The notes: generated by a model not told the origin, from the letters alone. Shown: positions 1-14,519, counted from the stretch's first letter. The stretch is 64,000 bases of DNA from Coenobita brevimanus (GCA_032717465.1 CM064715.1:40883659-40947658), one strand, 5' to 3'. Made by a program: numbers and translations.

Positions 1-17
1 CACACACACACACACAC
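1..17. repeat. (CA)n microsatellite cut by the window edge
   Basis: The window opens inside a CA run, so its true length is unknown. The following ~265 bp (18-284) hold no recognisable gene. A weak PIR-like motif (ACTGACGAATTTATG) lies near 222-236. Confidence 0.9.
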
Positions 18-284
18 TTCCACGTCTCAAACCTTCTTGGAGAGCTGACGCGATAATGGACACACCAATTACCGTAATGACGATGATATTAAAATTGATC
101 ACCCCCGCCATCACCCTTAATTAGTCTTACCATCAACACAGCACACTCTTATAAGACGCTCACCCAGGAAATATTTACCCAGTCACCCAGAAGACTTATT
201 TATCACTTAATCTTGCTACCTACTGACGAATTTATGTAAGCCTCTCCTCTTCCATGTTGGCATAAAATTATATTACTAAGGCTA

Positions 285-440
285 TAGATGATGGTGAGGG
301 AGCCTTCATGTGGTGGCACTGATATATCCGAGCTGACCCGCTGCCGGTGATATATCCATAATCTCCCTCCCTGTCCCACGGAAGGAGGATGGTGGACTGC
401 AGAAGGGCGTCTAAAGCCTACAGTCCACTGGGTTTACGTT
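285..440 (+). repeat. Dispersed repeat family H, copy 1
   Basis: This stretch matches the reverse complement of about 30,990-31,225. Shared blocks in the same order include a CAGTGCCA(C/T)CA(C/T)ATGAAGGC-type end (read on the minus strand), a GGAGGGAG block, CTGCAGTCCACCATCCTCC, and GTGGACTGTAGG. No coding potential or terminal inverted repeat is evident, so the class is unknown. Part of its edge (CCACTGGGTTTACGTTAAGC) is also found near 36,871-36,895, which suggests a shared module. Confidence 0.6.
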
Positions 441-475
441 AAGCTGAGCCTGGAGACACAACTCAGGGTATCACA

Positions 476-565
476 AGACGATTCTGTTCAGTCGAAGTGA
501 ATTCTCGTAGTGGATGAGTTATTCTTTGAACTGCCCAAAACTCCACCAGCTTAATAAAATTGTCT
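476..565 (+). repeat. PIR palindromic repeat unit
   Basis: A forward arm (AGACGATTCTGTTCAGTC, 476-493) is followed about 55 bp later by the opposite arm (AGCTTAATAAAATTGTCT, 548-565). The arms are imperfect reverse complements of each other. A short open frame over 562-742 merely reads through this repeat and has no ATG start. Confidence 0.6.
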
Positions 566-848
566 ATAATTCACCCAAGTGCGTCCAAGGCAGCCAAAAT
601 GTTAACTATGAGGAAATTTATTGTAGTCGAGGGAATAGACTCAGTCTCCACTAAATTCCTCCAGTCTGATAAGCCTCACCAAAGCAAAACAAAGTCAACA
701 GTTTGTATCAAAAGTAAGGCGATATCTACGACCTCGGGCTGAAGGGGTTATGGTTGTATCAGAAGACTTATTAACAGATACGCTTTCATGCTTCCATTAT
801 CCCATTTTTGGATTCTACCCACTACATCTGTCGATGGGAAAAAGCGTG

Positions 849-1130
849 AATCATGGTGATAATCATGGTGATGATGATTGTGCTCCGTACATTTACTTGT
901 GGGGAGTAGGGTCATGATGATGTTGATGATAATTATGATTATTATTATTATTATAATTATCCTTCATTTAGTAGTAAGAAATAGGGTTAAGATGTTTATG
1001 ATGATAATGATGATGGTGGTGGTGGTGAAGGTTTTGCTTCGTCTCTGTTTACTAGTGGAAAGTAGGGGTAAGATATGGTGGAGATGTTGATCATGACGAT
1101 GATAAATGGAAGAATTTGGATGAATAAATG
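849..1130 (+). repeat. Imperfect ATG/ATT/GGT trinucleotide-rich region
   Basis: Clusters of GATGAT, ATTATT and GGTGGT with interruptions make up most of this stretch. The open frames across it (runs of M, I and V) are low complexity on both strands and are not genes. Nothing else is seen between 570 and 1,180. Confidence 0.7.
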
Positions 1131-1184
1131 GCTAGATGGAAAGTATAGATGAAGCGGAGGGAACGATTTGTTGATGAAGTTGTT

Positions 1185-1600
1185 GCTGTTGCTGCACGAT
1201 CTGCCTGGCCAAGCAGATCCACTGACCACTAGTAAGTAGCAGCCTTCCTATGACAGACAGTGCCTCGCCAGAATCGGAACAGAGTCCTACCCCATGGCGA
1301 GATGCGGGCAAATGGAGGAGGCAAAAGCCCCCAAGAGGATGAGCTCTGTGTAGGAGATATACTGTATCCGAATAGTAGTGTCATGCCGGACTGTGACTAT
1401 TTGGTTGAGTTCCCAGCCAGGGAATGTTTTGCAAGGCCAATTATCGAGCGGTGGCTCCACGTGGCTCCCATGGTATTACCTCCAGGGATGATGTTAACCG
1501 TCCATTTAGCAGCTTTTGGCGAGCTAACGAGTGCTACATATTGCCCAAGGGTGGCCGGGGTGTGGCACACATTAGAGACCCTACAGAAAGAGAATCTCTA
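1185..1600 (+). mobile_element. Probable 5'-region fragment of a decapod-type LINE
   Basis: An open frame over roughly 1,260-1,601 contains a PNSSV...[10 protein letters not shown] segment. From memory this resembles the leader of the same LINE lineage that lies decayed at 56.7-60 kb, but no overlapping sequence within this window confirms it. The frame lacks a convincing ATG start and runs into an AT microsatellite. The family-A-like 3' phrase (CTGCTTGGCCAG on the minus strand, near 1,200-1,212) lies beside it. Treat as a tentative transposon remnant rather than a gene. Confidence 0.35.
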
Positions 1601-1615
1601 GTATTCATTAGCTCG

Positions 1616-1794
<179 letters not shown>

Positions 1795-1839
1795 AAAGAA
1801 AGAGTTGCTTAGGACATGTAAAATGCATTGGGAATAAAA

Positions 1840-2130
1840 CGATAAACCCCTTTACTTCAAGTGGTCTCTTTTTTGTGATTTATCCTTGTTACTGCCAGAA
1901 GAAAGTCAGTTTTAAGGCAGCCCTCGGTAGAGTACGAGTTAATAAAGGCTATATGTAACTCCAAGTTCAGGTTCTAGAAGCTGTAAAAAATCGTCTTAAA
2001 GGAACGAGAATTAAATAAGAAATACTTCACATGAGTGAACAGGTTAATCCCTTTGTTACCGTTAAGTCATATTATTTGCTGCCCCCAGACGATTATAGTC
2101 AGCAAGGGAATCTTATGTTGAAGGGGTTGC
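1840..2130 (+). repeat. PIR repeats, two to three decayed arms
   Basis: A degenerate unit begins with AACCCCTTTACTTCAAG and contains a weak forward arm near 1,890. AGTTAATAAAGGCTATAT and a reverse arm near 1,977-1,996 (AGCTGTAAAAAATCGTCTT) follow. A further forward arm (AGACGATTATAGTCAGC) is at 2,087-2,103. The 63-codon frame over 2,031-2,222 reads this repeat and has no other support. Confidence 0.55.
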
Positions 2131-2339
2131 CAGCAGTTTCCATTAGTTCCTTCAGCACCATGACATTAATTACATTGCTGTTGCCCGTACATAAGTTTCT
2201 TCTGCGTAGGAGAGGTCCTTAGAAGTGAATGAGTTACAGAAGAGAAAATTTAGAAAGAGAGCTTATGTGAAAATATGGGAAGGGACGCCGTACATGAGGT
2301 CGAGATAAAGTGAACACATGATGAGGATGGATGGCTTAC

Positions 2340-2695
2340 TGTAGTGGGAGGGGAGTGGTAGTATAAGGGCTTGTAGTGCCGAGAGGGAGTAGTAATGATA
2401 AAGAGAGTGGAGTTTTAGGAGGGAATGGGGATAGAGAGGCTTGCAGTGGCGAGGGGAAGTGGTGACAGCAAGCTTAGGGGTGGTAAGGAGTGGTAACAGA
2501 AAGCTTGTGGTGGTGGAAGGGAGTGGTGACAGAAAGCTTTGGAGGTGGAAGGGAGTGGTGACAGAAATCTTTGGAGGTGGAAGGGAGTGGTGATAGAAAG
2601 CTAGGGGAGTGGTAGGGAGTGATGACAGAAAGCTTGGGGGTGCAAGGGTGTAGTGATAGAAAGCTTGGGGGTTGGAAGGGAGTGGTGCCGAGTTA
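2340..2695 (+). repeat. 32-bp G-rich minisatellite
   Basis: Imperfect tandem units of 32 bp follow the pattern TGGAGGTGG-AAGGGAGTGGTGACAGAAA-TCTT. The clearest copies are at 2,510-2,695; earlier copies (2,340-2,510) are more diverged. The plus strand is strongly purine/G-rich. No gene is seen between 2,230 and 3,140 apart from this array. Confidence 0.85.
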
Positions 2696-3144
2696 TGTGA
2701 TGGAGGGTATGAAGTGTTAGGACGGAGTAATTGTGTAGTGACTTGGTCTGGTAATACAGAGGCTTAAGGGGATTTCATCACGGACATCCTGAATAAACTC
2801 TGGGATTAGACGTCAGGCAGCAGATAGACATGGGCAGGAATTTAACCACTTTATTACGGTGACATTTCTTTTTAATCATACCTTTAAGCAGTCAATTTTA
2901 TTCAGGTAGAGAACCCTCCCAGTGGTAAAGGTAGTAATGAAGGTTAAAGCTGACTCATGCAGTTGTGTACCTCGCTCTATCGCTCTGTTTATACTGTATG
3001 TTTTTCTTTTCTGTAGGTATCTGAGTTTCTGGCTCTCCTAATGTCTGTTTTCATCTGTCTCCCCGTATGTCTTTTGTATGTACAATTTATTACGCCTGTC
3101 TCAGTGTGTTTGCTATTTTCATCATTTTGTATCCGTCCCTCTGC

Positions 3145-3146
<2 letters not shown>

Positions 3147-3228
<82 letters not shown>
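3147..3228. repeat. (CT)n microsatellite
   Basis: About 41 perfect CT units sit in pyrimidine-biased flanks. The overlapping LSLSLS and ERERER frames are artefacts. Confidence 0.98.
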
Positions 3229-3231
<3 letters not shown>

Positions 3232-3484
3232 CCACCGCTCTTTTGTATCCATCACTTCACCTGTCTCTCTCTGCATCCACCCCACTGAAATCCTGTAATC
3301 CTTCCCCAGCCCTATTCATTCCCACCTCTCCTGTACCCTGGCGTGACCTGTAATCAGCCTTCTGTACCGCATGATTACAGCCGTCCCCCCCAATTACTCA
3401 CAAGGGACACCGCAGCTCATTAGGCTAAATTGTACCTGTAATTATCGGGATTTTCAACGTCATTAGCAATTAATTTGTGGCGGC

Positions 3485-3860
3485 CGGAGCTAAAGGGATT
3501 ATGGGAGGGAGAGGGGTTGATAGGCTTGAGGGGATATGGACGGGGAGGGGTTTGTGAGGGGAGGGCTTTGTATGGGAGGGGTTTGTAAAGGGAGGGGATT
3601 GCAGGGGAGGGGTTTGTAGGACGGATAGCTTTGCTCAGGGAAGAGTTTGTAGAGGAGGGTTAGTAGGACAGAGTGGTTTGTGAGGGGAGGGGTTTGTAAG
3701 GGGAGAGGTTTGTAGGGAGGAGGGATCTGTTGAGAGGAGTGGTTTGCAGGGGTGGAGGTTTGTAGGGCAGAGGGGTTAGTAGAGGAGCTGGGATTTGTAG
3801 GGGGGAAGGTCTGTAGGGTGAGTGGTTTATGGTGGAGGGGCTAGTGTCGGGTTATGGAAG
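3485..3860 (+). repeat. G-rich short-unit array (GGGGAGGGGTTTGTAGG-like)
   Basis: Units of about 17-22 bp, roughly GGGGAGGGGTTTGTAG, recur with much variation. Closely spaced runs of three to four Gs mean the plus strand could form G-quadruplexes. No gene is visible from 3,230 to 4,030. Confidence 0.75.
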
Positions 3861-4034
3861 GATCACGGGGGTTTAGACGAGGAGTGGGTGTAACTGTGGC
3901 GCACACGTGTAGTATTGGGTGGGTGGGAGGTATGCTGGGATGAAGCTTCTTATATGCATTGAGGGTCAGTGAAATAGAAATGTGTTTTTCATAAATACTG
4001 TATACTTTACTCTTATCTTTTTTTTTTCTTCTTT

Positions 4035-4505
4035 TTTTTGCCTAGGTGGTGCCTACCATCATCCACTCACGTAATGTAACGTTGCCTACTTCCTCCTTCA
4101 CCTTTATCTTTCTTCGTCTGTGTCTGCCCTCCTCTCTTCCTATTCTTCTCGTCACTTTGAATTACTCATCCTTCCACTTCAGATGTTTCTACGCTGAGTG
4201 ACAAGCCTAATGGCTTCCTGTAACCTGGGAAATCATTTACAAGGTTGGGTGGTAGCCAAATAACCAAATAACGGGGTGATAAAGAGCTTACTAAGGTGCA
4301 CCTGTTACATGGGTTGAGAGTCGCAAGTGCGGCGTCCATCTGGGAACCAAACCTCTGCACCTCTCTGTGGCGAGATGTCTGCTGCAAGGGAACATCGATT
4401 TATTGCACGGGATGGCCCTGTAGGGGTGGTTGCTTGCCTGCGGTTTATGAGTCTGCTTGGCCAGACAGACTGGTGTTATTCAAGAAGAACAAGAACAACA
4501 ACAAT
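4035..4505 (+). repeat. Dispersed repeat family A, copy 1
   Basis: About 470 bp aligns by eye with 5,060-5,545, 52,330-52,535 and 52,735-53,420. Ordered landmarks are a pyrimidine-rich head (CCTTTATCTTTCTT), GAGTGACAAGCCTAATGG, ATCATTTACAAGGTTGGGTGG, GGCGTCCATC, and a tail GAGTCTGCTTGGCCAGACAG ending in an AAC/AAG-rich run. The A-rich 3' end suggests a retroposed, SINE-like element, but no Pol III boxes were recognised. Confidence 0.75.
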
Positions 4506-5059
4506 AAAAACAACTAAATTTTTAAACGCTGAACCCATGTTTCCTGTACAGTACCGGGGAAATTGCCTGATTTTTTTTTTTTTTATGTCTTTTTGCTGGA
4601 ATCATTTTGCATGTTCTTATACTATATTTTCTTTAACCTTTTAGCTTTTTTCTTCAGAAGCAGAGAGCCTTATGCATCCTTGAATTCGCCGCGACAAATT
4701 CAGTGAAAAGTGTGCCTCATTTCCAGACATCATGAAAAGAATCCACCGACCAGCAAATCCAAGTGCGAGTGATACAGTCGCGTCCCCTCATATTTCACCT
4801 CTTCTGCTCGCTTTCCTCTGCTGTCCAACATTCCTTAGCTGCGAGAGGCTTGGTATCATGCTTTGCCCATAAATGGTTCTCTCTGATATTTTATGTCATT
4901 GAGGAAAGTGAAGGGCATGCCCTAAGTGTGAAGTAGACATAGTAAAACAGTGGGTGAAGTTTTGTCCTTACTGTACGATCAGTTGCAAGGTACAGGTTGA
5001 CCTGCAAGAAAAAAAAAAAAAAGCATCGGGAGACCTTCACACCTCAGAGGTTTTGCAGC

Positions 5060-5545
5060 CACCTCTAAAAACGTTCTAAATCCACTCGCTGGATGCGGTG
5101 TTGCCAACTTCTTCCCACACCTTTATCATTCTCTTTCTGTGTCTTCTCTCCCTTTTTCCTATTGCTCCCATTCTTCCTGTCATTTTTATTACCCTTCCTT
5201 CCACTTCTGGTGTCTCTACAATGAGTGACAAGTCTAATGGTTTCCTGTAACCCAGGAAACCATTTACAACGTTGGGTGGCGAGCATGTAACTAAAAACCG
5301 GGGTGACGTGGAGCCTACGATGGTGCCCCTGTTAACTGGGTGGAGATACAAATGTGGCGTCCATCCGGTAAACAAACCTCCACACTCTTCCCCGCGCCTC
5401 CTTGTGGCGAGGCGCTGCCTATCGCAAAGGAACATTGGTTGACTGCACAGGATGACCCTGTAGGAGCCGTCGCTTGCCTGCAGTTGATGGGTCTGCTCAA
5501 CCAGATAGATTGGGATTGCTCAGCAACAACAACCTGCCAAAAGGT
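5060..5545 (+). repeat. Dispersed repeat family A, copy 2
   Basis: This is the best-preserved copy. It has the same landmark order as copy 1: pyrimidine head, GAGTGACAAGTCTAATGG, ACCATTTACAACGTTGGGTG, GGCGTCCATCCGG, CTTGTGGCGAGGCGCTG, and TGGGTCTGCTCAACCAGATA. It ends in CAACAACAAC. The antisense 119-codon frame at 5,076-5,435 is a shadow of the repeat. Confidence 0.75.
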
Positions 5546-5620
5546 CAGTCAAATAAGCATGTAAGCTTCATGAATACGAGGCATCGCCCACGTTACCAAC
5601 GAATCCATCTAAGACGAACG

Positions 5621-5840
5621 ACACTGCCTTTGCCCTAATTTGGCCTGAAGATACCCGTCTCTCCATCTTAAATGCTGAGGTGAAACAACAACTTAACATT
5701 AGAATATGATGCTACTCACAAGGAAGTGCTTCGTAAAAGATGTCAAACCATTTTATTGTCTTTTGCTGCCGTTAAGCTACGTGAAATAAGCCGCCAAAGT
5801 GCGAAAATCAAGGCCAAGTTAAAGTGGAACAAATACAGTG
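5621..5840 (+). mobile_element. MITE-D copy 1 (short TIR element)
   Basis: A ~220-bp element has decayed inverted ends: left TGCCCTAATTTGGCCTGAAG, and right (reverse complement) CCACTTTAACTTGGCCTTG. Interior phrases (GCTACGTGAAATAAGC, GCGAAAATC) are shared with copies at 34.6 kb and 56.1 kb. It has no coding capacity. It is the most degraded of the three copies. Confidence 0.65.
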
Positions 5841-5917
5841 TCTGCTTTCCATGACGAGGAACAGATTATGAGTGGCGCGACGCACATAACCTTGAAACCT
5901 CTACATGTATGAATCTA

Positions 5918-5920
<3 letters not shown>

Positions 5921-6008
<88 letters not shown>
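5921..6008. repeat. (CT)n microsatellite
   Basis: Forty-four perfect CT units. A separate short GA run lies at 6,123-6,144. Confidence 0.98.
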
Positions 6009-6010
<2 letters not shown>

Positions 6011-6159
6011 CAGAAGCATCTGCAAAGGATCTTAACCTTTTCACGTCTTGTACATTTTATTTTTGCTATCCCCAGAATATTATATTGTCGTCTGGAGAGA
6101 CTATCTGAACTAGCCGGGTTAGGAGAGAGGGAGAGAGAGAGAGAAGCAAGCAACGTATT

Positions 6160-6400
6160 TCCAGTCTCGTGTTTACAAACTTCCCTAATCGTGTTTACAA
6201 ACTTCCCTAAGATTTACCTTTCGTGGTCGGACAACTCTAGTTTTCGTTTTCAGTTATCAGGCTATTTTTTATTCAGCTGGGAGTTAGCACGGGAACCCGA
6301 GCGTGTTAGTACTGTCACCATTAGCCCTCTCATGGTTACATGTTCTCTGTTATTTAATTCCAGTTAAAACCAGATGATTTTTAGATGCAAGAACATCTCT
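6160..6400 (+). repeat. PIR arms plus a 22-bp tandem duplication
   Basis: A 22-bp segment (TCGTGTTTACAAACTTCCCT...) occurs twice back to back at 6,167-6,210. Downstream is a forward PIR arm (GGCTATTTTTTATTCAGCTG near 6,260) followed by the ACTGTCACCATTAGCCCTCT phrase seen again at 60.4-60.6 kb. A weaker arm lies near 6,370. Confidence 0.55.
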
Positions 6401-8312
6401 AGGAGCAGCTCTGTCCATTTGTCTCTTACCAACCTTGTTCATATGTGAGGTGCTTTGCTCCCGTTGACGTTAGCGATTTCAGCAAAACCACACCATAACA
6501 GGTCACGCCACACAACACCAAAGGTATTAATCGAATAGTCCTGAAATTCCTACATCTAGATCTTGTATGTTTGCTTTAGACAAATGTATGTTATAATATC
6601 CTGGAAGGGTAAATGATACTTCCTTCTTAACTCGTACGACTATCAAACACTTCTAAATCGCACTAGAAGGAATTTTAGACTGAAACATACAAGTGCCGTA
6701 TATAACATGTGTATTAGATTATTTGTTTCTACTTCTGTCCTCACTTATACAACTGCACACTTCACAACCAAACCAGAATGATCAGTAGAGTGAGAACATT
6801 ACGTATAACATATTTATATCTGATAACAGTTTACTACTATGGAAAATTGCTTTTCTTGGAAGTTGTCATCACTCGTACAGCTCCCACACACTTTATGTAA
6901 AAAAATAATGATAATAATAAAGAGTGAAATGCTACGGAGACTCTCGATCCTGTAGAATGTTTAACCCTTTCAGTTCGAATTCGTACAGTCAGGAACAATA
7001 ATTCTCGTACTGTTCCCCTGCGTCCACTCCACAATTAGGGCGTGTTAGTCACCTTCCTCTTTGAAGCATCATGTCAAAGAGAATAGTCTATGGGCACCGG
7101 AACGTACCAAGCCTCTCTCAGCTTGGGAATATTATCCAGAAGAGGAAAGTGAGAAGCAGATGTGAAATACTAAGCGAACTTTTGTACTAGACTCTGTTGT
7201 GTTCTTTCTAGCACTTTACTATCTTTGTGGAAACTTTCACAGTGGGGGAGTTTGATGAGGACTGTTTTTATCCCTCTCACTACCCTTGGGTTAAATGTAT
7301 ATCGTCTGAAGGTAGCAAGAACAAAAACATTAAAACACGTCATGGTAGTGGAGGTTATCACGCTCTAGTCAGATGATGTATAGGGTGTTCCCAATGCTGG
7401 GTTTAACTCAAAATATTCATTATGTGCAATTTATCATATATTTATAATGTTTAATTATCATACTGAGATATAGTTTTATGAAACCAATTAGATTTTTTTT
7501 TTCTTTCAGTAATTGTTCCTGAGGTACAAAATTTGGATTCCTCATGAACAATTATCTTCTGTAGGTACCTGTTGTCCTCGTCAATCACGCTTAAGATAAC
7601 ACACAGTCATAATGTTGAGGTGCGTCACTGGCTCCTATGGCCACTAGTAATATAATTTGTATGAGAAGATGTATTCTCTTCAGTAAGACCTTATGGCCTA
7701 TCAGTTTCAGCACTTGTAGTTCACGCGATGCACGAAACACAGAATTTCAAGGACTATGTCGGAACGCCTTACGGATACTGTCAATTGTTTCCTGTGTAAC
7801 ATTTGGACATCCGCTCCCAGGTTGATCTAAACCACTTCCAGTTTGGTGCTGTCTACGTCTGGAAGTCATTTTCCATATTTGCGTCGGTGAGTGCTTTGAA
7901 CAAATGGTGATTTTTTTTTAATTCTACGAGTACACACCAGACTACACATTAAAATTTCTCAGGAATAGATGCCAGAGCTATTCGTCAACCATCATTATCT
8001 AAAAAGAAAAATATGCCAATAACCAACTAAAAAATATATATATAGATGTTTAGGAAAACTCGGCATCTCAAGTGCTTAAGTCGTTTAAATTCAGAAGAAG
8101 AAAAATAAAATTTATTGGTATTCTTGCCACTTCCAGACGCTTTTATTCACCTTCAGAAAAACCTCCCATATTGAAGAGACTATTGAATGTTATAATCCAA
8201 CCCCTCCACTGCAAAACCTCCCTCAAAAGCTGAGTGAAATCTTCTGGATATAGCGAGATTGAGATATAATAAACGTCATCGTAGTGAAGACATTAAGATC
8301 CTTTGTAGTACT

Positions 8313-8318
<6 letters not shown>
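6400..8318. other. Unassigned AT-rich sequence
   Basis: No gene, RNA or clear transposon is seen. Open frames here are short and lack similarity I recognise. One reverse PIR arm (GGTTAAATGTATATCGTCTG, 7,290-7,309) is followed by AAGGTAGCAAGAAC, as expected for that repeat. Another decayed reverse arm is near 8,226-8,250. Confidence 0.6.

Positions 8319-8345
<27 letters not shown>
8319..8345. repeat. (AG)n microsatellite at the 5' edge of family C copy 1
   Basis: Thirteen AG units directly precede the family C repeat, as a GT run does at the other copy. Confidence 0.95.
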
Positions 8346-8359
8346 ATTATTTTTGCTTT

Positions 8360-8530
8360 CATCTTTGGGCACTGACATTTTTCTGTTCCCTAAGGCTCAG
8401 CAGTCCACCTCCGTCGCACACACCATGGAATGTCACCGTTTTGGAACTAACACCCACCGTCCATATTGAATACATAACAGGGCTGCCACATTCAAGTTTC
8501 TCTTATAGTCTTAGCAGGGGTGGTTTTTGT
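8360..8530 (+). repeat. Dispersed repeat family C, copy 1
   Basis: This aligns with 52,571-52,735. Shared landmarks are TGGGCACTGAC / TGGGCATTGGC, CAGTAGTCC-like text, AACACCCACCGTCCATA(T)TGAATACAT, and a final TTAGCAGGGGTGG / TTAGCGGGGGTAT. The class is unknown. In both copies the left boundary is a dinucleotide run. Confidence 0.7.
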
Positions 8531-8666
8531 CATATATCGAGGGTTCTTGTGAAAAGTAAGTACAGTCTGTTTTAATTTAACTTAATTTACCAAACTGTTC
8601 CCTACTCTAATTTGGGAGGCTTTCGAACGGAGGTCCATTTCTCTATCCATATACCCACCAGCTGCT

Positions 8667-8669
<3 letters not shown>

Positions 8670-8742
<73 letters not shown>

Positions 8743-8764
8743 TGTGTGTGTGTGTGTGTGTGTG
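8670..8764. repeat. (GT)n microsatellite
   Basis: About 47 GT units with a single AGTG interruption near 8,741. The VCVC and THTH frames over 8,582-9,249 come from this run. Confidence 0.97.
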
Positions 8765-8934
8765 CGAATATGTGCGTGCGTATGTGTTGTCCTTTGTCCT
8801 TTTCAGCTTTCCTTGAGAACCTTGGCGGACAGCTTGCGTTAAATACTTGCTTTGTGAGTTGGGGGGGAGGAGGGAGTTGCAAGTGTGCGTTCTGGCGGAG
8901 TGCAAGCAACTTCACTCCATCTTTATTTCACAAG

Positions 8935-9980
<1,046 letters not shown>

Positions 9981-10224
9981 ACAGTACAGAATACTACAAT
10001 TTTTTTCCTTGAGGCAGCATATTCTTCTCTCCCAGCTGTGGGTTTAGTTTTTTTTTTCTTCTAGCAACTTTCTCTGATGAAGCAATTACGTTGACAATTT
10101 GGAATTCCTGGGTAACGCTGCTGCTAAATTAAACGGCGCCTTAGTCCGCTCTGGCCTGGTGAGATGTAAGACGGAGAGAGAGGTAACTAAATGTGAGGCC
10201 CCCCCTTCTTCGTCTTCCTCTGCT

Positions 10225-10363
<139 letters not shown>

Positions 10364-10439
10364 TCAATCTATCGATATTTCTCCATTTATATAAGTAAGC
10401 CATCTACTAGTGTCGAGCGACTCGTAGCTGGCTAGCTTC

Positions 10440-10510
10440 ATATATATCTATTTGCCAATATAGACATAGATAGATAGATAGGTAGGCAGGTAAAGAGATA
10501 GATAGATACA
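10440..10510. repeat. (GATA)n-type short tandem repeat
   Basis: Interrupted GATA units occur at about 10,464-10,480 and 10,494-10,508, next to a TATATATCTA stretch. The following 10,511-10,840 shows only an A-run (about 10,764-10,780). Confidence 0.85.
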
Positions 10511-10839
10511 CAAATAGCGTGATATACAAATCCACCCGTGGCCCACTTCAGCTGTACCAAAATCTTTCAGCAGTAGGCGTTTCCTGAAGCTGCACAGATT
10601 CGTCTGGTGGTGCCCAAAACAGTATACCCAAGTGTGATCAACTTCTAGACACGTCTCCTTAACTTAAAGCTGTGCATAAAATTGTTTTTATATCCGTCTC
10701 CCTTTAATCGAAATACTACCAAGCACTTTACACTCATTTTGGTGTGAAGTTGTAGTGATATATGAAAAAAAAAAAAAAAAATGGCATATTTGATGGCCGC
10801 ACCCACTGTTGCAATACAGCAGGGGAAATAATAATTATG

Positions 10840-11545
10840 GGAGGGGGGACGGTAGAGGGGCGAACCCGGGCGTCCCACCCTCTGGTCCGGGTGAAGGTCT
10901 ATCAATGGGCAAAATGTTGTGCCTCCCCCTACCTCCGTGGAGGTGGTTTTTGAAGGTATCACTTGGCCTAAAAGATGACCTCAGCAAAGATTGTGCAAAA
11001 TGTCATGTTCTTTGGTTAAAAAAAAAAATGACATTGTCCCCAGTGGGGGCCGACCCCCCTCGCCCATGGGTTGTATTCGGGGGTCCTAGCCTTCCTTAAA
11101 AGTTACCTAGGAAAATGCCTATCTTTATGCAAAACTTCATGGTCGTTGGTAAAAACAATGGCCATGCTTAATGACTTTGCTGAGACTCCCCCAGGTCGCC
11201 CCTTACACCGTGATGGGTGATCGTCGGAGGTTCCTGGCTTCCCAAAATGTGGCTGAAGTGAATATTTATTAATATACAAATTTTCATGTTCATCGATTTA
11301 AAATTTTTTGCCGTACATAACGACTTTGATCGAAACCACCGGGGGCCGCCTACCAACCATACTGATGACCTGGCACAAGTGAGGCTCGGCCATTGTGAAG
11401 AAATTCATGTTTCTAGGCAAAAACTGACTATGCCTAACGATTCTGGGTGGAACACTCGTGGGTTGCTGTCCTTTACGGGGGCAGAAACTTGGGTCGGGGT
11501 CTGGCGGAGATCTACTTGTGTACAAAATTTCACATTCTAAGCACT
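10840..11545 (+). repeat. Degenerate ~140-bp tandem array 1
   Basis: About four to five diverged units recur at near 10,985, 11,125, 11,265, 11,395 and 11,510. Each holds a GCAAAATTTCATGTTC-like core, then A-rich text, a CATAACGACTTTG-like block and a GGGGGCCGCC-like G/C-rich block. The unit spacing is 125-145 bp. No coding frame is conserved between units, which argues for noncoding satellite-like repeats. Confidence 0.65.
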
Positions 11546-12845
<1,300 letters not shown>

Positions 12846-13321
12846 CTCAACACAAGACTATTATCATTTTGCACACCCGATTTTTTTTTTTTAAAGGAAC
12901 AAAGAATAATAACTGATTTTCTGCACTTCAGTTTGTCTTATGGCCAGCTAGTCAACCCTCTTCTTAAATAACAAATTAACCTAGACTGATTTGCTATATA
13001 CCTGCCACGAAACGCTACAATAAAAAAAATCAGTTTTGTTGTCCACGCTAAAGAAAAAAAATATGATCTTTGGGGAATGATGTCTTGTAACTGCTCAGTG
13101 TCTGGATGCAATTTTGTGTCCAGCCGAGAATCGAACGTAAATTTTTTTGTTTTACATTTCTTAGAGATGAGGAATGAAGGTGTAAGTGGATATTATCTGC
13201 AAAAGGAAAGGTGTCATTACTGAAAAGCAGTATGGAGAAATGTAGCCTGGCCTCATAAGCTTCTCTCCGGAGCTCCCTTCTTCTCTCTTTCCTCCCTCCT
13301 GTCATCCCTCCCTCACTCTTT

Positions 13322-13441
<120 letters not shown>

Positions 13442-14373
13442 TTTTCATCACTTTCTCCTGTACTCCCTGCTCTCTTCCTCCCCTTCTAACTTGTCACACC
13501 TTTCCTCCTTTCTTTCCCCCTCCCTCATTTCAGTTCATGTACCTGGATGCCTTCAACCCTATGGCGTGTTTTATTTATTTATTTGTTTATTTTTTTCCTC
13601 CAGATAATAACATACAGGTTCTGAATTATATCTATAAGTAAATTGGTTGGAAAAGTCACAGTTAATCTGAATAAAATTGCTTGCTAGTTTCGGGAACAAA
13701 TAACAAGAGGATTTAAGTATCTCTTTGAAGCTGATATTCATACATAGCTAACTGCAGTCAAGTGCAATTTTCTTTTAATAACTTTTCTGAATATCGTGCA
13801 ATCTACCCAAGTTTAGCTCTAACATTAACGTAAATTATTATAAATCTTAGCATAAATGTTAGTATTAATATTCCTATATGTCCTAATAATGTATTAAAGT
13901 TAACTTGAAAATGTGTCCTCCTCTTCCACTTAATAATGAGGACCCTCCCTTCTTTCTCTACCAACTTTTCTGTCTCTCCCCTTCTTTCCTTCTTTCCTTC
14001 CTTCCTTCCTGTCCATCCCTCTCTCATCTAATGTATGCAGTTGGACCTCGGAACTTCCACATTATGTAGAAATCAGTGTGCCTTACATGTCAGCTTAAGT
14101 TTATATCCCTTGCTGTATTTTAGCTTTTCTAACCATTTACTCCCGTCACGTATTTTTCTAGCTATAAAGCAGACGGTTCCATACCTCAAAAAGCCACCCC
14201 TAGAACTGAAAGGGCTGATGAAGGCTGCTATCAAATCCATCTTATTCTAAAAGCCAATCTTAAGCTGACTATGATAGGAGATAGAAAGAATAAGTATAAA
14301 GCCCTTGAACTGAAGACTGTAATGGTATATATCCGAAATAACTAAGTATGGTATGTTATTACGGTTTCCTTCC

Positions 14374-14375
<2 letters not shown>

Positions 14376-14438
<63 letters not shown>
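14376..14438. repeat. (CT)n microsatellite
   Basis: About 31 CT units. Confidence 0.98.
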
Positions 14439-14442
<4 letters not shown>

Positions 14443-14519
14443 AAGCAGAACCATAAGCTAAACACATCACCCCATAACCAATTCACCCCAACGACACGAC
14501 GACACACACTAACATTCCT

